A stretch of 16,802 nt of DNA, from NCBI GenBank assembly GCA_964522605.1, contig CAZFWV010000129.1, positions 1-16,802 on the forward strand. Direction: 5' to 3'. The position numbers and the translations under genes were made by a program. The notes beneath the pieces were generated by a model. The model worked only from the letters and a program-made list of their open reading frames with translations. It did not search any database and was not told the DNA's origin. Source of the stretch: CAVZLD01 sp964522605. Its GTDB lineage: Bacteria > Planctomycetota > Planctomycetia > Pirellulales > Pirellulaceae. This document shows positions 6,864 through 14,660 of this stretch, one piece after another; position 1 is the stretch's first letter, and every line of letters starts with the position of its first letter.

Positions 6864-8237
6864 TCACGCGTCGGCTTCGACGGAAGAGGTCAATCCAAGC
6901 CGGCGATAATCTTCCGCAAGAGCGCCTAATTGCTGCTGAAGTGACTCTCGATCGCGGTTCAATGCCTCGATTCGCGCAGGGTTGATCAAGCTGAGGAATT
7001 GTTGTCCAAGATCGTACCAGGCTTGCCGTGCGGATTCCCAGTAGTGGAAGGCGAAGATGCCGAGCCAGGGCAGGAGGATCCAGATCACGATTGCCCAAGT
7101 CGGTGACAAGAATCTCAGCAGAGTGTAAAGGGCCAGCAGATACCAGACCACGAACGTCGGGATACCGACCAACAGCCGATACAGGGAAACGGCAGTCCGA
7201 CCCGGGGGCGTGAATATCCTCGCAAGACGCCGTGAAAGCCAGAAGGGAAGAATGTGAAAAAGCAGGCCCACCCCCGCCGGAATGATGCCCACCGCTCGGC
7301 CCAGCAGCTTCAAGATCCACTCCACCCACGCCTTCAGCCCGGTGGAATGCAACAGGGATGACCTCGGAGTCAGTCCCAGCCGGCGCGACTGCTGACGGTA
7401 CTGGCGAATCTGTTCGGCTACATCGAACGCTCGTTCCGGGTCAGCTCGAAGAAAGTAATTCATCGCGTTGGCAATCAGTTTGCGCCGGCGCAGTTGAGGA
7501 ACCCTTGACGGACTCCCCAGCGGGAATGCAGGAGCTAAATACTCAAGGTCATTCAGCCACTCCTGCCACTGCTGATCCTCCAGGTGAATCGTGACTTCCT
7601 GCAGACGCTGTTGCAGGTCCTGAGTGAACCGCCGAAGTGTCTGTCGCTCGTTGCTGTCGTCCGATTGGTTTTGAGCGAGCCAATCGCGGATGAGGATCGG
7701 ATCCCCGACGCGGACCCAGACATCACTGCGAAAGCGCTCCTTGTGTTCGTAATTCAACCCGATCGGGACGACCTGCAGATCGTTTGTTCCCTTCGTGAAT
7801 GCCTGGATCGCCATGCGGGCCGCGCCCCCTCGAACCATCTCCACTCCGACCTCATCGTGGCTCTTCCCTTCGGGGAAGATGCCAACCGCAGATCCTCCTC
7901 GCAAGGCCTCGATACCATGGTCGAGACTCTGCAGATTCCGACGCACAGCGCGGCTATCATCAACCGCGCGATACGCGGGGATCATTCCTAAGGCGTGCAT
8001 GACCGGGCCCAAGATCGGCTTTTTGAAGAGCGGTGCCTTGGCGAAGAAACGCACCGGTCGCCGTGCGGCGATGCCCACCACGACCGGGTCGAGTAGAGAA
8101 TTTGGGTGATTAGCGCATAGAAGCACGGGGCCTTGCTCCGCGATCTTGTGGCCGTCCGTCACCTCGACCTCCGAGTAGTAACATCGCACGAGGCTCCGGG
8201 TGAGGCTCCGTAGGAACTGGCCAAGAAATAGCGGCAT
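6864..8237 (-). CDS. PlsC-type 1-acyl-glycerol-phosphate acyltransferase family protein with membrane C-terminus
   Basis: This 457-residue protein has a PlsC/LPLAT domain in the first 220 residues. CANHPNSLLD (41-50) is the catalytic motif with His44 and Asp50, spaced by five residues instead of the usual four. I recall this NHPN spacing in a sub-branch of the family. GIFPEGKSHDE (119-129) is the FPEG acceptor-binding motif, and VVPIGLNYEH (156-165) completes the fold. The family transfers an acyl chain to a glycerol phosphate or related acceptor at the membrane. Residues about 310-398 hold two or three hydrophobic segments, and the tail (420-445) looks coiled. The ATG at 8237 follows GAGGAGG by nine bases. 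A GTG one codon earlier is an alternative. The frame is open upstream into the assembly gap, but the ribosome site argues against a longer protein. Confidence 0.87.
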   Translation of the reverse strand: MPLFLGQFLRSLTRSLVRCYYSEVEVTDGHKIAEQGPVLLCANHPNSLLDPVVVGIAARRPVRFFAKAPLFKKPILGPVMHALGMIPAYRAVDDSRAVRRNLQSLDHGIEALRGGSAVGIFPEGKSHDEVGVEMVRGGAARMAIQAFTKGTNDLQVVPIGLNYEHKERFRSDVWVRVGDPILIRDWLAQNQSDDSNERQTLRRFTQDLQQRLQEVTIHLEDQQWQEWLNDLEYLAPAFPLGSPSRVPQLRRRKLIANAMNYFLRADPERAFDVAEQIRQYRQQSRRLGLTPRSSLLHSTGLKAWVEWILKLLGRAVGIIPAGVGLLFHILPFWLSRRLARIFTPPGRTAVSLYRLLVGIPTFVVWYLLALYTLLRFLSPTWAIVIWILLPWLGIFAFHYWESARQAWYDLGQQFLSLINPARIEALNRDRESLQQQLGALAEDYRRLGLTSSVEADA

Positions 8238-8333
8238 CACCTGATACCTCCTCGTGATGGTTACGCTGTGAACAAATCCGTACGAGGAATAAGAGCCCGG
8301 CAACGTTAACTTCGGCGCGGAAGCGAGGAATTC

Positions 8334-8433
8334 NNNNNNNNNNNNNNNNNNNNNNNNNNNNNNNNNNNNNNNNNNNNNNNNNNNNNNNNNNNNNNNNNNN
8401 NNNNNNNNNNNNNNNNNNNNNNNNNNNNNNNNN
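8334..8433. other. Assembly gap (100 N)
   Basis: Exactly 100 unknown bases, the conventional scaffold filler, lie between the divergent acyltransferase and glycoside hydrolase genes. True length and content are unknown, so promoters for either gene, or another small gene, may be missing. Confidence 0.97.
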
Positions 8434-8551
8434 TGCTCGACACTGCCCTGCGACGCCACTAAACTGCGGTCGTGCGTGGGGTGCGAGCGAAATTCGTTTT
8501 TTGCGTGAATCCCAGAACCGCCTTTTGAATTCGTGTCCGGGAGCAACCGTG

Positions 8552-9940
8552 ATGACATTTCGTATGACATGCTGTTGGCTTCTTATGGGAATCGTGAGTG
8601 GCATTGCCGGAGCTGGAAACGCTCGAGCAGAAGGGGCGCCGGACGGTTCCGTGAGCTTTCATATGGGCGTCTGCGCCCACTTCGGACAACAGAAGGGAAT
8701 TCCCCGGCTGAATCTTCAACAGATGAAGGCGGCAGGCATCACTTCGCTACGCGATGAGTTGGGATGGGGTGGGGTTGAACGCCAACGAAACGAGTACCGA
8801 ATCGCTGAGGAGCAATCCCAGACTTTCCGTCTCGCCGCGGAAATGGGAGTGGAACCGATGCTGATCTTGGATTATGCCAATCCGCTATACGATGACGGCG
8901 ATCGACCTCGGTCGGATGAAGCCCTCGACGGCTACGCTCGGTACGGCGAATACCTCGTGCGTCATTTTGGTCCGGCTGTGCGCATGTACGAGATCTGGAA
9001 CGAGTACGATATCGGCATCGGAATGCCCCAGAAATATCGCAAGGGAGGCTCACCTGAGGATTATGTTCGAATGTTGCAGACCGTCTACCCGCGGTTGAAG
9101 GCGGTCGACCCGCACGTCATGGTGATCGGCGGCGCCCCGACACCGGGTGGAGTTCGTAATGGCTGGCTTGAACAAGTGGTGAAACTCGGCGGCCTGCAGC
9201 ACTGCGATATCCTGTCCATCCACTCATATAACTACAGCGAACGGAATGCGTCGCGGACTCCCGAAGCATGGCTGAACTGGATGTCGGAAGTCCAGCAAAT
9301 GCTGCGCAAATACAATCAAGACCAGGATGTGCCCCTGCTGGTTACCGAGATGGGATGGCCCACTCACGTTGGCAAGTCGAACAGCACCGAACCAGAACTT
9401 TCCGCCTCGTACCTCGCGCGACTCTACTTGCTGGGACGTACCTTGCCCTATCTGCGCGGGATCTGGTGGTACGACTATCAGGATGATGGCTGGAATCCGG
9501 AGTACAACGAAGACAATTTCGGAATCGTGCGGCCCGATTTGACGCCCAAGCCGGCCTACTACGTGATGGCGGATCTGGCCCCCTGGATTCCGCGGAGTAG
9601 TTTTCTGGGATCCGTGCAAAGTCCGGATGATGGCCTGCGCGGAGTTCGCTTTCGGCTGGATGATCAGGAGTGGTGGGCGGTGTGGTCAGTCGATGATCGG
9701 CCGCGGCAGGTTCTGTTGGAAACGGACCGACCTGATCAGCCACTCATCACCCACCAACTCGGATTTCCCCCAATCGAACGCCCCTGGGGCTACCGCGCCT
9801 GGGCGACGGTCCGCAATGCGGAACTCCATGTCGAGCGACTCTCTCTCGTCGTGGGGCATCGGCCCTGGCTGTTGCGGGGATCACTGGCGGATGTGCGGGT
9901 GATAGATGTCTCCCAGCAATTCGGAGGAGGCATGAGGTGA
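8552..9940 (+). CDS. Secreted clan A-type glycoside hydrolase (GH39/GH5-like)
   Basis: This 462-residue protein starts with a signal peptide (TCCWLLMGIVSGIAGAG, probable cleavage after Ala-Arg-Ala at about 24-26). A TIM-barrel glycosidase domain follows. MYEIWNEYD (145-153) carries the likely acid/base Glu151, and LLVTEMGWPT (262-271) carries the likely nucleophile Glu266, both placed as expected at the ends of strands 4 and 7 in clan GH-A retaining enzymes. RDELGWGGVE (67-76) and the IHSYNY segment (223-228) also fit the barrel. About 100 residues after the barrel are probably a small beta domain. The closest recalled type is the GH39/PslG-like group, but the substrate cannot be read. GGGAG lies eight bases before the ATG at 8552. 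Upstream in-frame starts would precede the signal peptide and are less likely. The end is 10 bases from the convergent neighbour's stop. Confidence 0.85.
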   Translation: MTFRMTCCWLLMGIVSGIAGAGNARAEGAPDGSVSFHMGVCAHFGQQKGIPRLNLQQMKAAGITSLRDELGWGGVERQRNEYRIAEEQSQTFRLAAEMGVEPMLILDYANPLYDDGDRPRSDEALDGYARYGEYLVRHFGPAVRMYEIWNEYDIGIGMPQKYRKGGSPEDYVRMLQTVYPRLKAVDPHVMVIGGAPTPGGVRNGWLEQVVKLGGLQHCDILSIHSYNYSERNASRTPEAWLNWMSEVQQMLRKYNQDQDVPLLVTEMGWPTHVGKSNSTEPELSASYLARLYLLGRTLPYLRGIWWYDYQDDGWNPEYNEDNFGIVRPDLTPKPAYYVMADLAPWIPRSSFLGSVQSPDDGLRGVRFRLDDQEWWAVWSVDDRPRQVLLETDRPDQPLITHQLGFPPIERPWGYRAWATVRNAELHVERLSLVVGHRPWLLRGSLADVRVIDVSQQFGGGMR

Positions 9941-9950
9941 GACATCAAGG

Positions 9951-11078
9951 CTAGCGACGCGCTGCGGCGAGTTCGATGTGCCGTTCGCCAGGTTGGCCGC
10001 CAAAAACATACTCGTCGTAGAGCGCCAAAGCGCGCAGCGCATGACCCTCGGGACCAATCTCCCATTTCTGGTTGCGATTTTGCCACATCATATCGGTCAA
10101 AAAGGAAACGGCTTTGACGATCTGAGGATCCGTCAGTTCCTCGGGCGGCAACGAATACACGAGCCATTCCAAGATATGACCCGTCGTGTTCAACTTCCGT
10201 GGGGCGCCCCCCCAATCGGCCCGACCGCGAAACCAATTTGAACTGAAACTGCCGTCCGCGTTTTGAAGCGTCAGCGTGTAGGCGTGGTAGTCGCTGAGAA
10301 ACTTCTCGGCGCGCCACCATTGTCCGGTCATCGGAAGGCCCTCCTGCTGACGCTTGCGGACAGCATAACTCAGGCCCATCAATCGATGAGTTCCCCCGCA
10401 GGCGACTCCGTTAATCGGTTGAGCCAATTCTTCGCGGACGACTTGCGCCAGATTCCAGGTCTGACCGTTGGCACTCTGCCATTCCGTTTCCGTGTTCAGG
10501 TAGTACGCCAACCCGACCAATTTGAAGCTCAACTCTTCTCCCGGTCGACACGATTCCTGTTCCAGTTCGAGCAGATCGCCAACTGTGAACTCGTGCTGAT
10601 CGACAAGCAGCGGGTAATCGCTGGGAACACGCGACAATGCCAAGACGCACAAGAGTTGTCCTTCGTGACCCTGATAGCCTGGGCCCGACCGTAGTTGCAG
10701 GTTGCCATCGGTGACGTGCATCAATTGGACATTCTGGCAAGGTTGATTTGTGCATAACCATGAGATCGCATTCATTCGCCGGTCACCGGCCAGAACCGTA
10801 GCGTCGACGCCAAACCCGACGATCCTGTGCATGATGCACCAGGGACTATGCTCCTTCGCATTCTGCGGACGTCGAAAAAAGTAATGCGCCAAACAGGGTC
10901 GTAAGCGATCCCGCAACGCGACAAGCTCTGGCGACAACCGGTCGCCTTCTCGAATCGCCGGTGCAGGTTGCCGCGAACTCGGCTCGGCAACGGGCAACCG
11001 CCCTTGTCCCGCAGCCTGAAGGCCAGGGATGAGTGTCAAGATCGAAAAAATGAATAGTCTGGCGAGGATGCGAGGCAT
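9951..11078 (-). CDS. Secreted alpha/alpha-toroid-like protein with QW-type motifs
   Basis: This 375-residue protein has a short signal peptide (ARLFIFSILTLIPGLQAAG, 6-24). The rest looks like repeated helical hairpins of an alpha/alpha toroid, as in terpenoid cyclases and prenyltransferases. Two QW-like motifs are visible: QNADGSF (272-278) and QNRNQKW (333-339). Gly-His pairs recur at GHEGQLL (137-143), CGGTHRLMGL (227-236), TTGHILEWL (298-306) and GPEGHALRAL (342-351). The DXDD-type catalytic motif of squalene-hopene cyclase was not seen, so cyclase activity is not claimed. I recall related secreted proteins as a planctomycete family without a known function. The start at 11078 is set by AAGGAA six bases upstream and by the signal peptide. 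A longer frame begins at 11165 but adds a polar extension. It overlaps no gene and converges with the glycoside hydrolase. Confidence 0.8.
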   Translation of the reverse strand: MPRILARLFIFSILTLIPGLQAAGQGRLPVAEPSSRQPAPAIREGDRLSPELVALRDRLRPCLAHYFFRRPQNAKEHSPWCIMHRIVGFGVDATVLAGDRRMNAISWLCTNQPCQNVQLMHVTDGNLQLRSGPGYQGHEGQLLCVLALSRVPSDYPLLVDQHEFTVGDLLELEQESCRPGEELSFKLVGLAYYLNTETEWQSANGQTWNLAQVVREELAQPINGVACGGTHRLMGLSYAVRKRQQEGLPMTGQWWRAEKFLSDYHAYTLTLQNADGSFSSNWFRGRADWGGAPRKLNTTGHILEWLVYSLPPEELTDPQIVKAVSFLTDMMWQNRNQKWEIGPEGHALRALALYDEYVFGGQPGERHIELAAARR

Positions 11079-11156
11079 GTTCGGTTCCTTCTGCAGCGGA
11101 TTCGGCGAAACTGGTCTCCTCAGATTTTGTCTTTCTTCGGACAATTGCTGTCGAAT

Positions 11157-11179
11157 TATAAGCATATGCTCATATTTGC
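11157..11179 (+). promoter_or_regulatory. Candidate -10 box and operator of the DUF134 gene
   Basis: TATAAG at 11157-11162 is a plausible -10 hexamer, without a convincing -35. It runs into GCATATGCTCATATTTGC (11162-11179), an imperfect palindrome with matching ends (GCA.AT and AT.TGC) that contains the perfect palindrome GCATATGC. It ends next to the GAGGA ribosome site (11180-11184). Its position suits autoregulation by the encoded HTH protein. This is inference from position and symmetry. Confidence 0.35.
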
Positions 11180-11191
11180 GAGGACTGTCTG

Positions 11192-11608
11192 ATGGCGCGA
11201 CCGAGAATGTGTCGACGCGTGGGGCGCATGCCCGGCTGCGTCCTGTTCAAGCCGGCTGGAATTCCGACGCGAGATTTGCAGGAGCTGACGTTGACGGTGG
11301 ACGAACTGGAATCTCTGCGGCTGGCCGACTTGGAGGGGCTCTATCAGCAGGAGGCTGCCGAGCGCATGGGGGTTTCCCGACAGACATTTGGGCGCATCGT
11401 CACGGAAGCGAGGCAAAAAGTAGCTCGCGCACTAGTCGAAGGGTGGGCTCTGAAAATCGAGGGTGGAAGTGTGGACACCGCCAGATCGCAATCGATGCGG
11501 TGCCTGGAATGTCAACATGAGTGGCTCGTCAGTGTGCAGCATGAGCCCCCCAGCGGTTGTCCGGAGTGTCGAGGCAGACAGTTGCATCTCGTACTCTTTG
11601 ACGGCTAG
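11192..11608 (+). CDS. DUF134 helix-turn-helix regulator with C-terminal zinc ribbon
   Basis: This 138-residue protein matches the DUF134 family. It has the basic start ARPRMCRRV, the FKPAGIP segment (19-25), the LTVDELESLRLADLEGLYQ segment, and the helix-turn-helix region QQEAAERMGVSRQTFGRIVTEARQKVA, followed by ALKIEGG. The C-terminus holds two CxxC pairs (RCLECQ and GCPECRG), which are likely zinc ligands. Members are predicted DNA-binding regulators, often found near iron-sulfur or NifX/NifB-type genes, but no such partner is visible here. GAGGA lies seven bases before the start. The last codon is directly followed by a TAG lying within the left arm of a palindromic element starting at 11605, so the natural end may have been changed by its insertion. 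Confidence 0.92.
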   Translation: MARPRMCRRVGRMPGCVLFKPAGIPTRDLQELTLTVDELESLRLADLEGLYQQEAAERMGVSRQTFGRIVTEARQKVARALVEGWALKIEGGSVDTARSQSMRCLECQHEWLVSVQHEPPSGCPECRGRQLHLVLFDG

Positions 11609-11739
11609 TGCTGTGTCAAGGCTTGGATTTTGGGCCTCGGTGCCACTGGCTACGCCAGTGCCAGAGCTTGCTGACTTGAACAATCGTCACACGGGCAAAG
11701 CCAGTGACACCCTAATTCCTAGACTGGACACAGCACTAG
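11605..11739. repeat. Palindromic element containing the DUF134 stop codon
   Basis: The outer arms CTAGTGCTGTGTC (11605-11617) and GACACAGCACTAG (11727-11739) are perfect 13-base reverse complements. The inner arms 11639-11650 and 11700-11711 pair at 11 of 12, and a smaller hairpin CACTGGC-TAC-GCCAGTG lies at 11644-11660. The element is thus a nested palindrome of 135 bases. Its first bases overlap the end of the DUF134 gene, and its right end abuts the next element. It looks like a MITE or REP-type repeat. Confidence 0.85.
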
Positions 11740-11870
11740 TGCTGCGCTACAGCTCAGTTTCGGGGTGCCTGGGGTCGAATGAAGTGAGCCTCCAGACCGC
11801 GATTTCCTGGGGCTTCACTGCGCTCAGCCACCAGCCACTCCACTCTCATTCTTAGCTGTAACAGAGCACT
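11738..11870. repeat. Second palindromic element, related to the 6700-6847 repeat
   Basis: The arms 11738-11754 and 11854-11870 pair at 14 of 17. The 16 bases 11763-11778 (GGGTGCCTGGGGTCGA) equal the reverse complement of 6806-6821 in the other palindromic element. The centre, CTGGGGTCGAATGAAGTGAG against CTTCACTGCGCTCAGC, is also partly self-complementary. Together with the preceding element it fills most of the space between the DUF134 gene and the convergent oxidoreductase gene. Nothing notable was seen in 11871-11939. Confidence 0.75.
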
Positions 11871-11939
11871 TGAGGTTGGGAGTGCCGATACGCAGTGCGT
11901 TGGCGCGTCTGCTTTCGTGTGAAGACAACTGTTTGTCCG

Positions 11940-13238
11940 TCACACGTTTGACGGGAGTTCATATTCTTTTCGTCGTTCACGCCTGACGTAACGGTTCGCC
12001 TCCTCATCGCCGACGAATTGCTCCTTTACGGGATCCCACTGCAGACGTCGTCCGACCCAGCGGGTGATATTGGCGAGGTGGCAGACGCTAATTGAGCGGT
12101 GACCGATTTCGACGTCGGCAACGGGTTTCGCGCGCGAGCGCATGCAATTGATCCAATCCTGCATGTGCCAGCGAGCCTGCCAAAGTGCGATCTCGTCACT
12201 CCATTTGCGTTCTTCGGCGGACACGTCGAGTTGATTTTTCAGCTCTTCAGCGATCTCTGGCGGGTTCGATGTGAATTTGTTTCGGTTGATTTCGAGTTTG
12301 CCACGCTCGCCGATGAAAATCGCACCTCCCATGGGGCCGCGACCCATTTCCAGCATGAAGCGGACATCGACTCCATTTGCGTAGCGCATGTGGACCTGTC
12401 CATTGGGGCCAGGTGATTCGGGCCACATTTCGACCGGTCCCGTATCATCGGCGCCGAGGGCCCATTGGATTTGGTCGACTCCATGGGCTCCCCAGTTAGT
12501 CATTTCACCGCCCGCAAAATCACGCCATCGCATCCAGCCCATCCACTGCGAATTGAATGGTCGCCACGCTGCCTGATTGAGCCACACATCCCAATTCAGT
12601 CCATTCGGGATGGATTCTTCGGGGAGTCCATTGTCCGGAGATGGTTCGGAGCAGGGATAGTTCATCGCCCGGACCTCTTGGAGTTTCCCTAGGCCGCCGT
12701 TGCGCACGAATTCGCACGCCACACGGTTCATTTCCATCGAGCGCTGTTGCGAGCCAACTTGGAAGACGCGTCCATGTTTCCGCACGGCATCGACCAGCAC
12801 ACGTCCTTCGTGAATGTACAGGGTGAGGGGTTTTTCTGCGTAGACATCCTTTCCCGCCTGACAGGCATGGATGCAGGGCAGCACGCGCTGGAACTCTCCG
12901 GTTCCGACGATGACCGCATCGATGTCTTTGCGATCGAGCAGTTCGCGATAGTCTTCGTGAATCGGCCAACTTCCCTGTTTGTTCTTCTTGAAAACTTCCG
13001 CTCGCGGTCGGTTGCAGTCGCACAGCGCGACAAGCTGTCCATCTTCCGGCAGTTGCTCCAGCAACAACGTGGCACGGCCCCCGACTCCGATCGCTCCAAC
13101 CCCGACGCGCTCATTGGCTCCCGGTTGTCCGTTTCCGCCCAGAACAGAGCGTGGAATGAACAGCGGGGCGCCGATGCCCAAGGCGGTCCAGGCGATTGCG
13201 CGGCGCCGAGTGATCTTGTGCTTTCGTAACGGTTTCAT
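11940..13238 (-). CDS. Tat-exported Gfo/Idh/MocA family oxidoreductase
   Basis: This 432-residue protein begins with a twin-arginine signal (ITRRRAIAWTALGIGAPLFI, 9-28), so it is probably folded with its cofactor before export. The Rossmann fold carries GAIGVGG (48-54). AEKPLT (134-139) holds the EKP motif of the family with Lys136, which is usually catalytic. The substrate domain has GGEMTNWGAHGVDQIQWAL (243-261), where His252 occupies the usual DxxxH-like catalytic site. Members use NAD(P) to oxidise or epimerise sugars and related compounds. Planctomycetes carry many Tat-exported paralogues, and the substrate here cannot be told. Length is normal. GGAG lies seven bases before the ATG. The ribosome site and Tat signal agree on this start. 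It is a single-gene unit between repeat elements. Confidence 0.93.
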   Translation of the reverse strand: MKPLRKHKITRRRAIAWTALGIGAPLFIPRSVLGGNGQPGANERVGVGAIGVGGRATLLLEQLPEDGQLVALCDCNRPRAEVFKKNKQGSWPIHEDYRELLDRKDIDAVIVGTGEFQRVLPCIHACQAGKDVYAEKPLTLYIHEGRVLVDAVRKHGRVFQVGSQQRSMEMNRVACEFVRNGGLGKLQEVRAMNYPCSEPSPDNGLPEESIPNGLNWDVWLNQAAWRPFNSQWMGWMRWRDFAGGEMTNWGAHGVDQIQWALGADDTGPVEMWPESPGPNGQVHMRYANGVDVRFMLEMGRGPMGGAIFIGERGKLEINRNKFTSNPPEIAEELKNQLDVSAEERKWSDEIALWQARWHMQDWINCMRSRAKPVADVEIGHRSISVCHLANITRWVGRRLQWDPVKEQFVGDEEANRYVRRERRKEYELPSNV

Positions 13239-13308
13239 GCGTGGGCTCCAGTTAAATGGCCGGTTTGGGGGCGGGTTTCGTCGTAGAGCGTGGCTTTGCG
13301 TCCGAATT

Positions 13309-13379
13309 GCTCTGTCTCAAAACGGTAGGCCGACTTGTCTCAAGTCAGCCTACGTTGACCATCGCTTTCGAGACAAAGC
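13309..13379. repeat. Short palindromic element related to 5701-5809
   Basis: The inner hairpin GTAGGCCGACTTG (13325-13337) against CAAGTCAGCCTAC (13341-13353) pairs at 12 of 13 with a three-base loop. The outer arms 13309-13321 and 13366-13379 also pair, with about two mismatches. Its left part is 39 of 41 identical to 5702-5742. It is a reduced form of that element, lacking the doubled hairpin. It lies between two minus-strand genes and could terminate the upstream esterase-to-oxidoreductase transcript. Confidence 0.88.
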
Positions 13380-13401
13380 GCTAGCGCAACAGGAAGTCGA
13401 C

Positions 13402-14352
13402 TTATTCATCCGTATTGAGCCATCCTTGATCTTCCATCCATTCTGCACATCGCTGAGGCCAGCGGTTGCACGGATGTCCGGTATCTCGCATCCCGAATCC
13501 ATGTCCGCCACTGGCGTAAACGTGCAGCTCGGCGGGAATCCCGTTCTTTTTCAATTCGCGGAATAGCAAAAGACTGTTGGCCGGATGCACACCATCATTG
13601 AAAGCGTGCACGAGAAACAGCGGAGGCGTTGTTTTGTCGACCTGGAAGTGATTCCTCAGCTCCCAGGGAGCGTCTCGATCGCTGAAGCCGGCCGGATACA
13701 CCAGGATCGCGAAGTCGGGCCGGCAGGACACTTGATCGATGGTATCGATTGGTTCGTATTGTCGTTGAGAATGAAGCAGCGCCGTCAAACCTGCCGTTTC
13801 ACCTCCGGCAGAAAAGCCTAGGATGCCAATCCGCTGTGGATCCACGCCGTGCTGCGCCGCTTGGCTGCGAAACAGGCTGACTGCCCGTTGCGCATCTTGC
13901 ACTGCCGCTTCCCAGCGTTTCTCGGGATTTCGCGCGGGGACGCGATACTTGAGGACCACACCCGTGACGCCAATCGTGTTCAACCACTGCGCGACCTCCG
14001 TTCCTTCGTGATCGAACGCCAGAATATGATGGCCGCCTCCGGGACAGATGATGACGGCGGTGCCCGTGTCCGTTTCCTCCGACGGACGAAAGATCGTCAG
14101 GGTGGGATCCGAGACGTTCGTCAGCTTGATGATCTTCTGGCCGCCGACCAAAGGATCGTCGGGCCGAAATACATCCTCCTCGGGTGGCAACTGCTTGGTT
14201 TCACCAGGAGGTGTGCCGGGCCAGACTCGCACGATGTCGGGATCCGCGGCGGACAGGAATAGCGGCGCCCCCAGCAGGGTCACCCCGCAGAATGCTCCGG
14301 AAAGGAAACAACGATTCCGATTCGGTCTTGTAGTAGCGCAGGAACGGATCAT
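13402..14352 (-). CDS. Exported alpha/beta hydrolase, acetyl esterase/lipase type
   Basis: This 316-residue protein has a signal-like N-terminus (FLSGAFCGVTLLGAPLFLSA, 16-35). The catalytic elements of the esterase/lipase (BD-FAE/acetylxylan esterase-like) group are complete. PGGGHH (104-109) is the oxyanion loop, GFSAGG (179-184) carries Ser181, Asp253 lies in HAFNDGVHP, and His284 lies in SGGHGFG. ILVYPAG (216-222) and PPLFLVHAFNDG (243-254) are typical strand segments. Such enzymes remove acetyl or other acyl groups from polysaccharides or small esters. The polysaccharide link is inference from export and family. GGAG lies nine bases before the ATG at 14352, and a candidate promoter lies further upstream. 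The downstream minus-strand oxidoreductase is 163 bases away with a palindrome between, so a shared transcript is uncertain. Confidence 0.9.
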   Translation of the reverse strand: MIRSCATTRPNRNRCFLSGAFCGVTLLGAPLFLSAADPDIVRVWPGTPPGETKQLPPEEDVFRPDDPLVGGQKIIKLTNVSDPTLTIFRPSEETDTGTAVIICPGGGHHILAFDHEGTEVAQWLNTIGVTGVVLKYRVPARNPEKRWEAAVQDAQRAVSLFRSQAAQHGVDPQRIGILGFSAGGETAGLTALLHSQRQYEPIDTIDQVSCRPDFAILVYPAGFSDRDAPWELRNHFQVDKTTPPLFLVHAFNDGVHPANSLLLFRELKKNGIPAELHVYASGGHGFGMRDTGHPCNRWPQRCAEWMEDQGWLNTDE

Positions 14353-14402
14353 CAGGGCTCGCTCCGACAGGGTAGTTTCTCGATGCCATCTGAGCTGGCT
14401 CT

Positions 14403-14432
14403 ACTATACCAAAGCGGCCCGGCGGATGTGGA
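14403..14432 (-). promoter_or_regulatory. Candidate promoter of the esterase gene
   Basis: On the minus strand TATAGT (complement of 14403-14408) and TCCACA (complement of 14427-14432) are separated by 18 bases, a fair sigma-70-like pair matching TATAAT at five and TTGACA at four positions. Transcription would start about 45 bases before the esterase ATG. Planctomycete promoters are not well defined, so this is tentative. Confidence 0.3.
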
Positions 14433-14530
14433 GTAGTACCATGGCGTTCGTCAGACAGAAGTCTCTCGCGAATGATCCGAGGGCTGACGAAGAGGTGCAC
14501 GTCCGTTGCGGATGATTCGGGCTGCGGTCC

Positions 14531-14630
14531 NNNNNNNNNNNNNNNNNNNNNNNNNNNNNNNNNNNNNNNNNNNNNNNNNNNNNNNNNNNNNNNNNNNNNN
14601 NNNNNNNNNNNNNNNNNNNNNNNNNNNNNN
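14531..14630. other. Assembly gap (100 N)
   Basis: Exactly 100 unknown bases lie just downstream of the TadG-like gene's stop (minus strand) and upstream of the esterase gene. A further gene in the TadG-like gene's transcript could be hidden here. The real bases at 14433-14530 and 14631-14660 show no recognisable gene. Confidence 0.97.
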
Positions 14631-14660
14631 ACGGCACCGGGTTGGTCGATTGTGGTGGGA

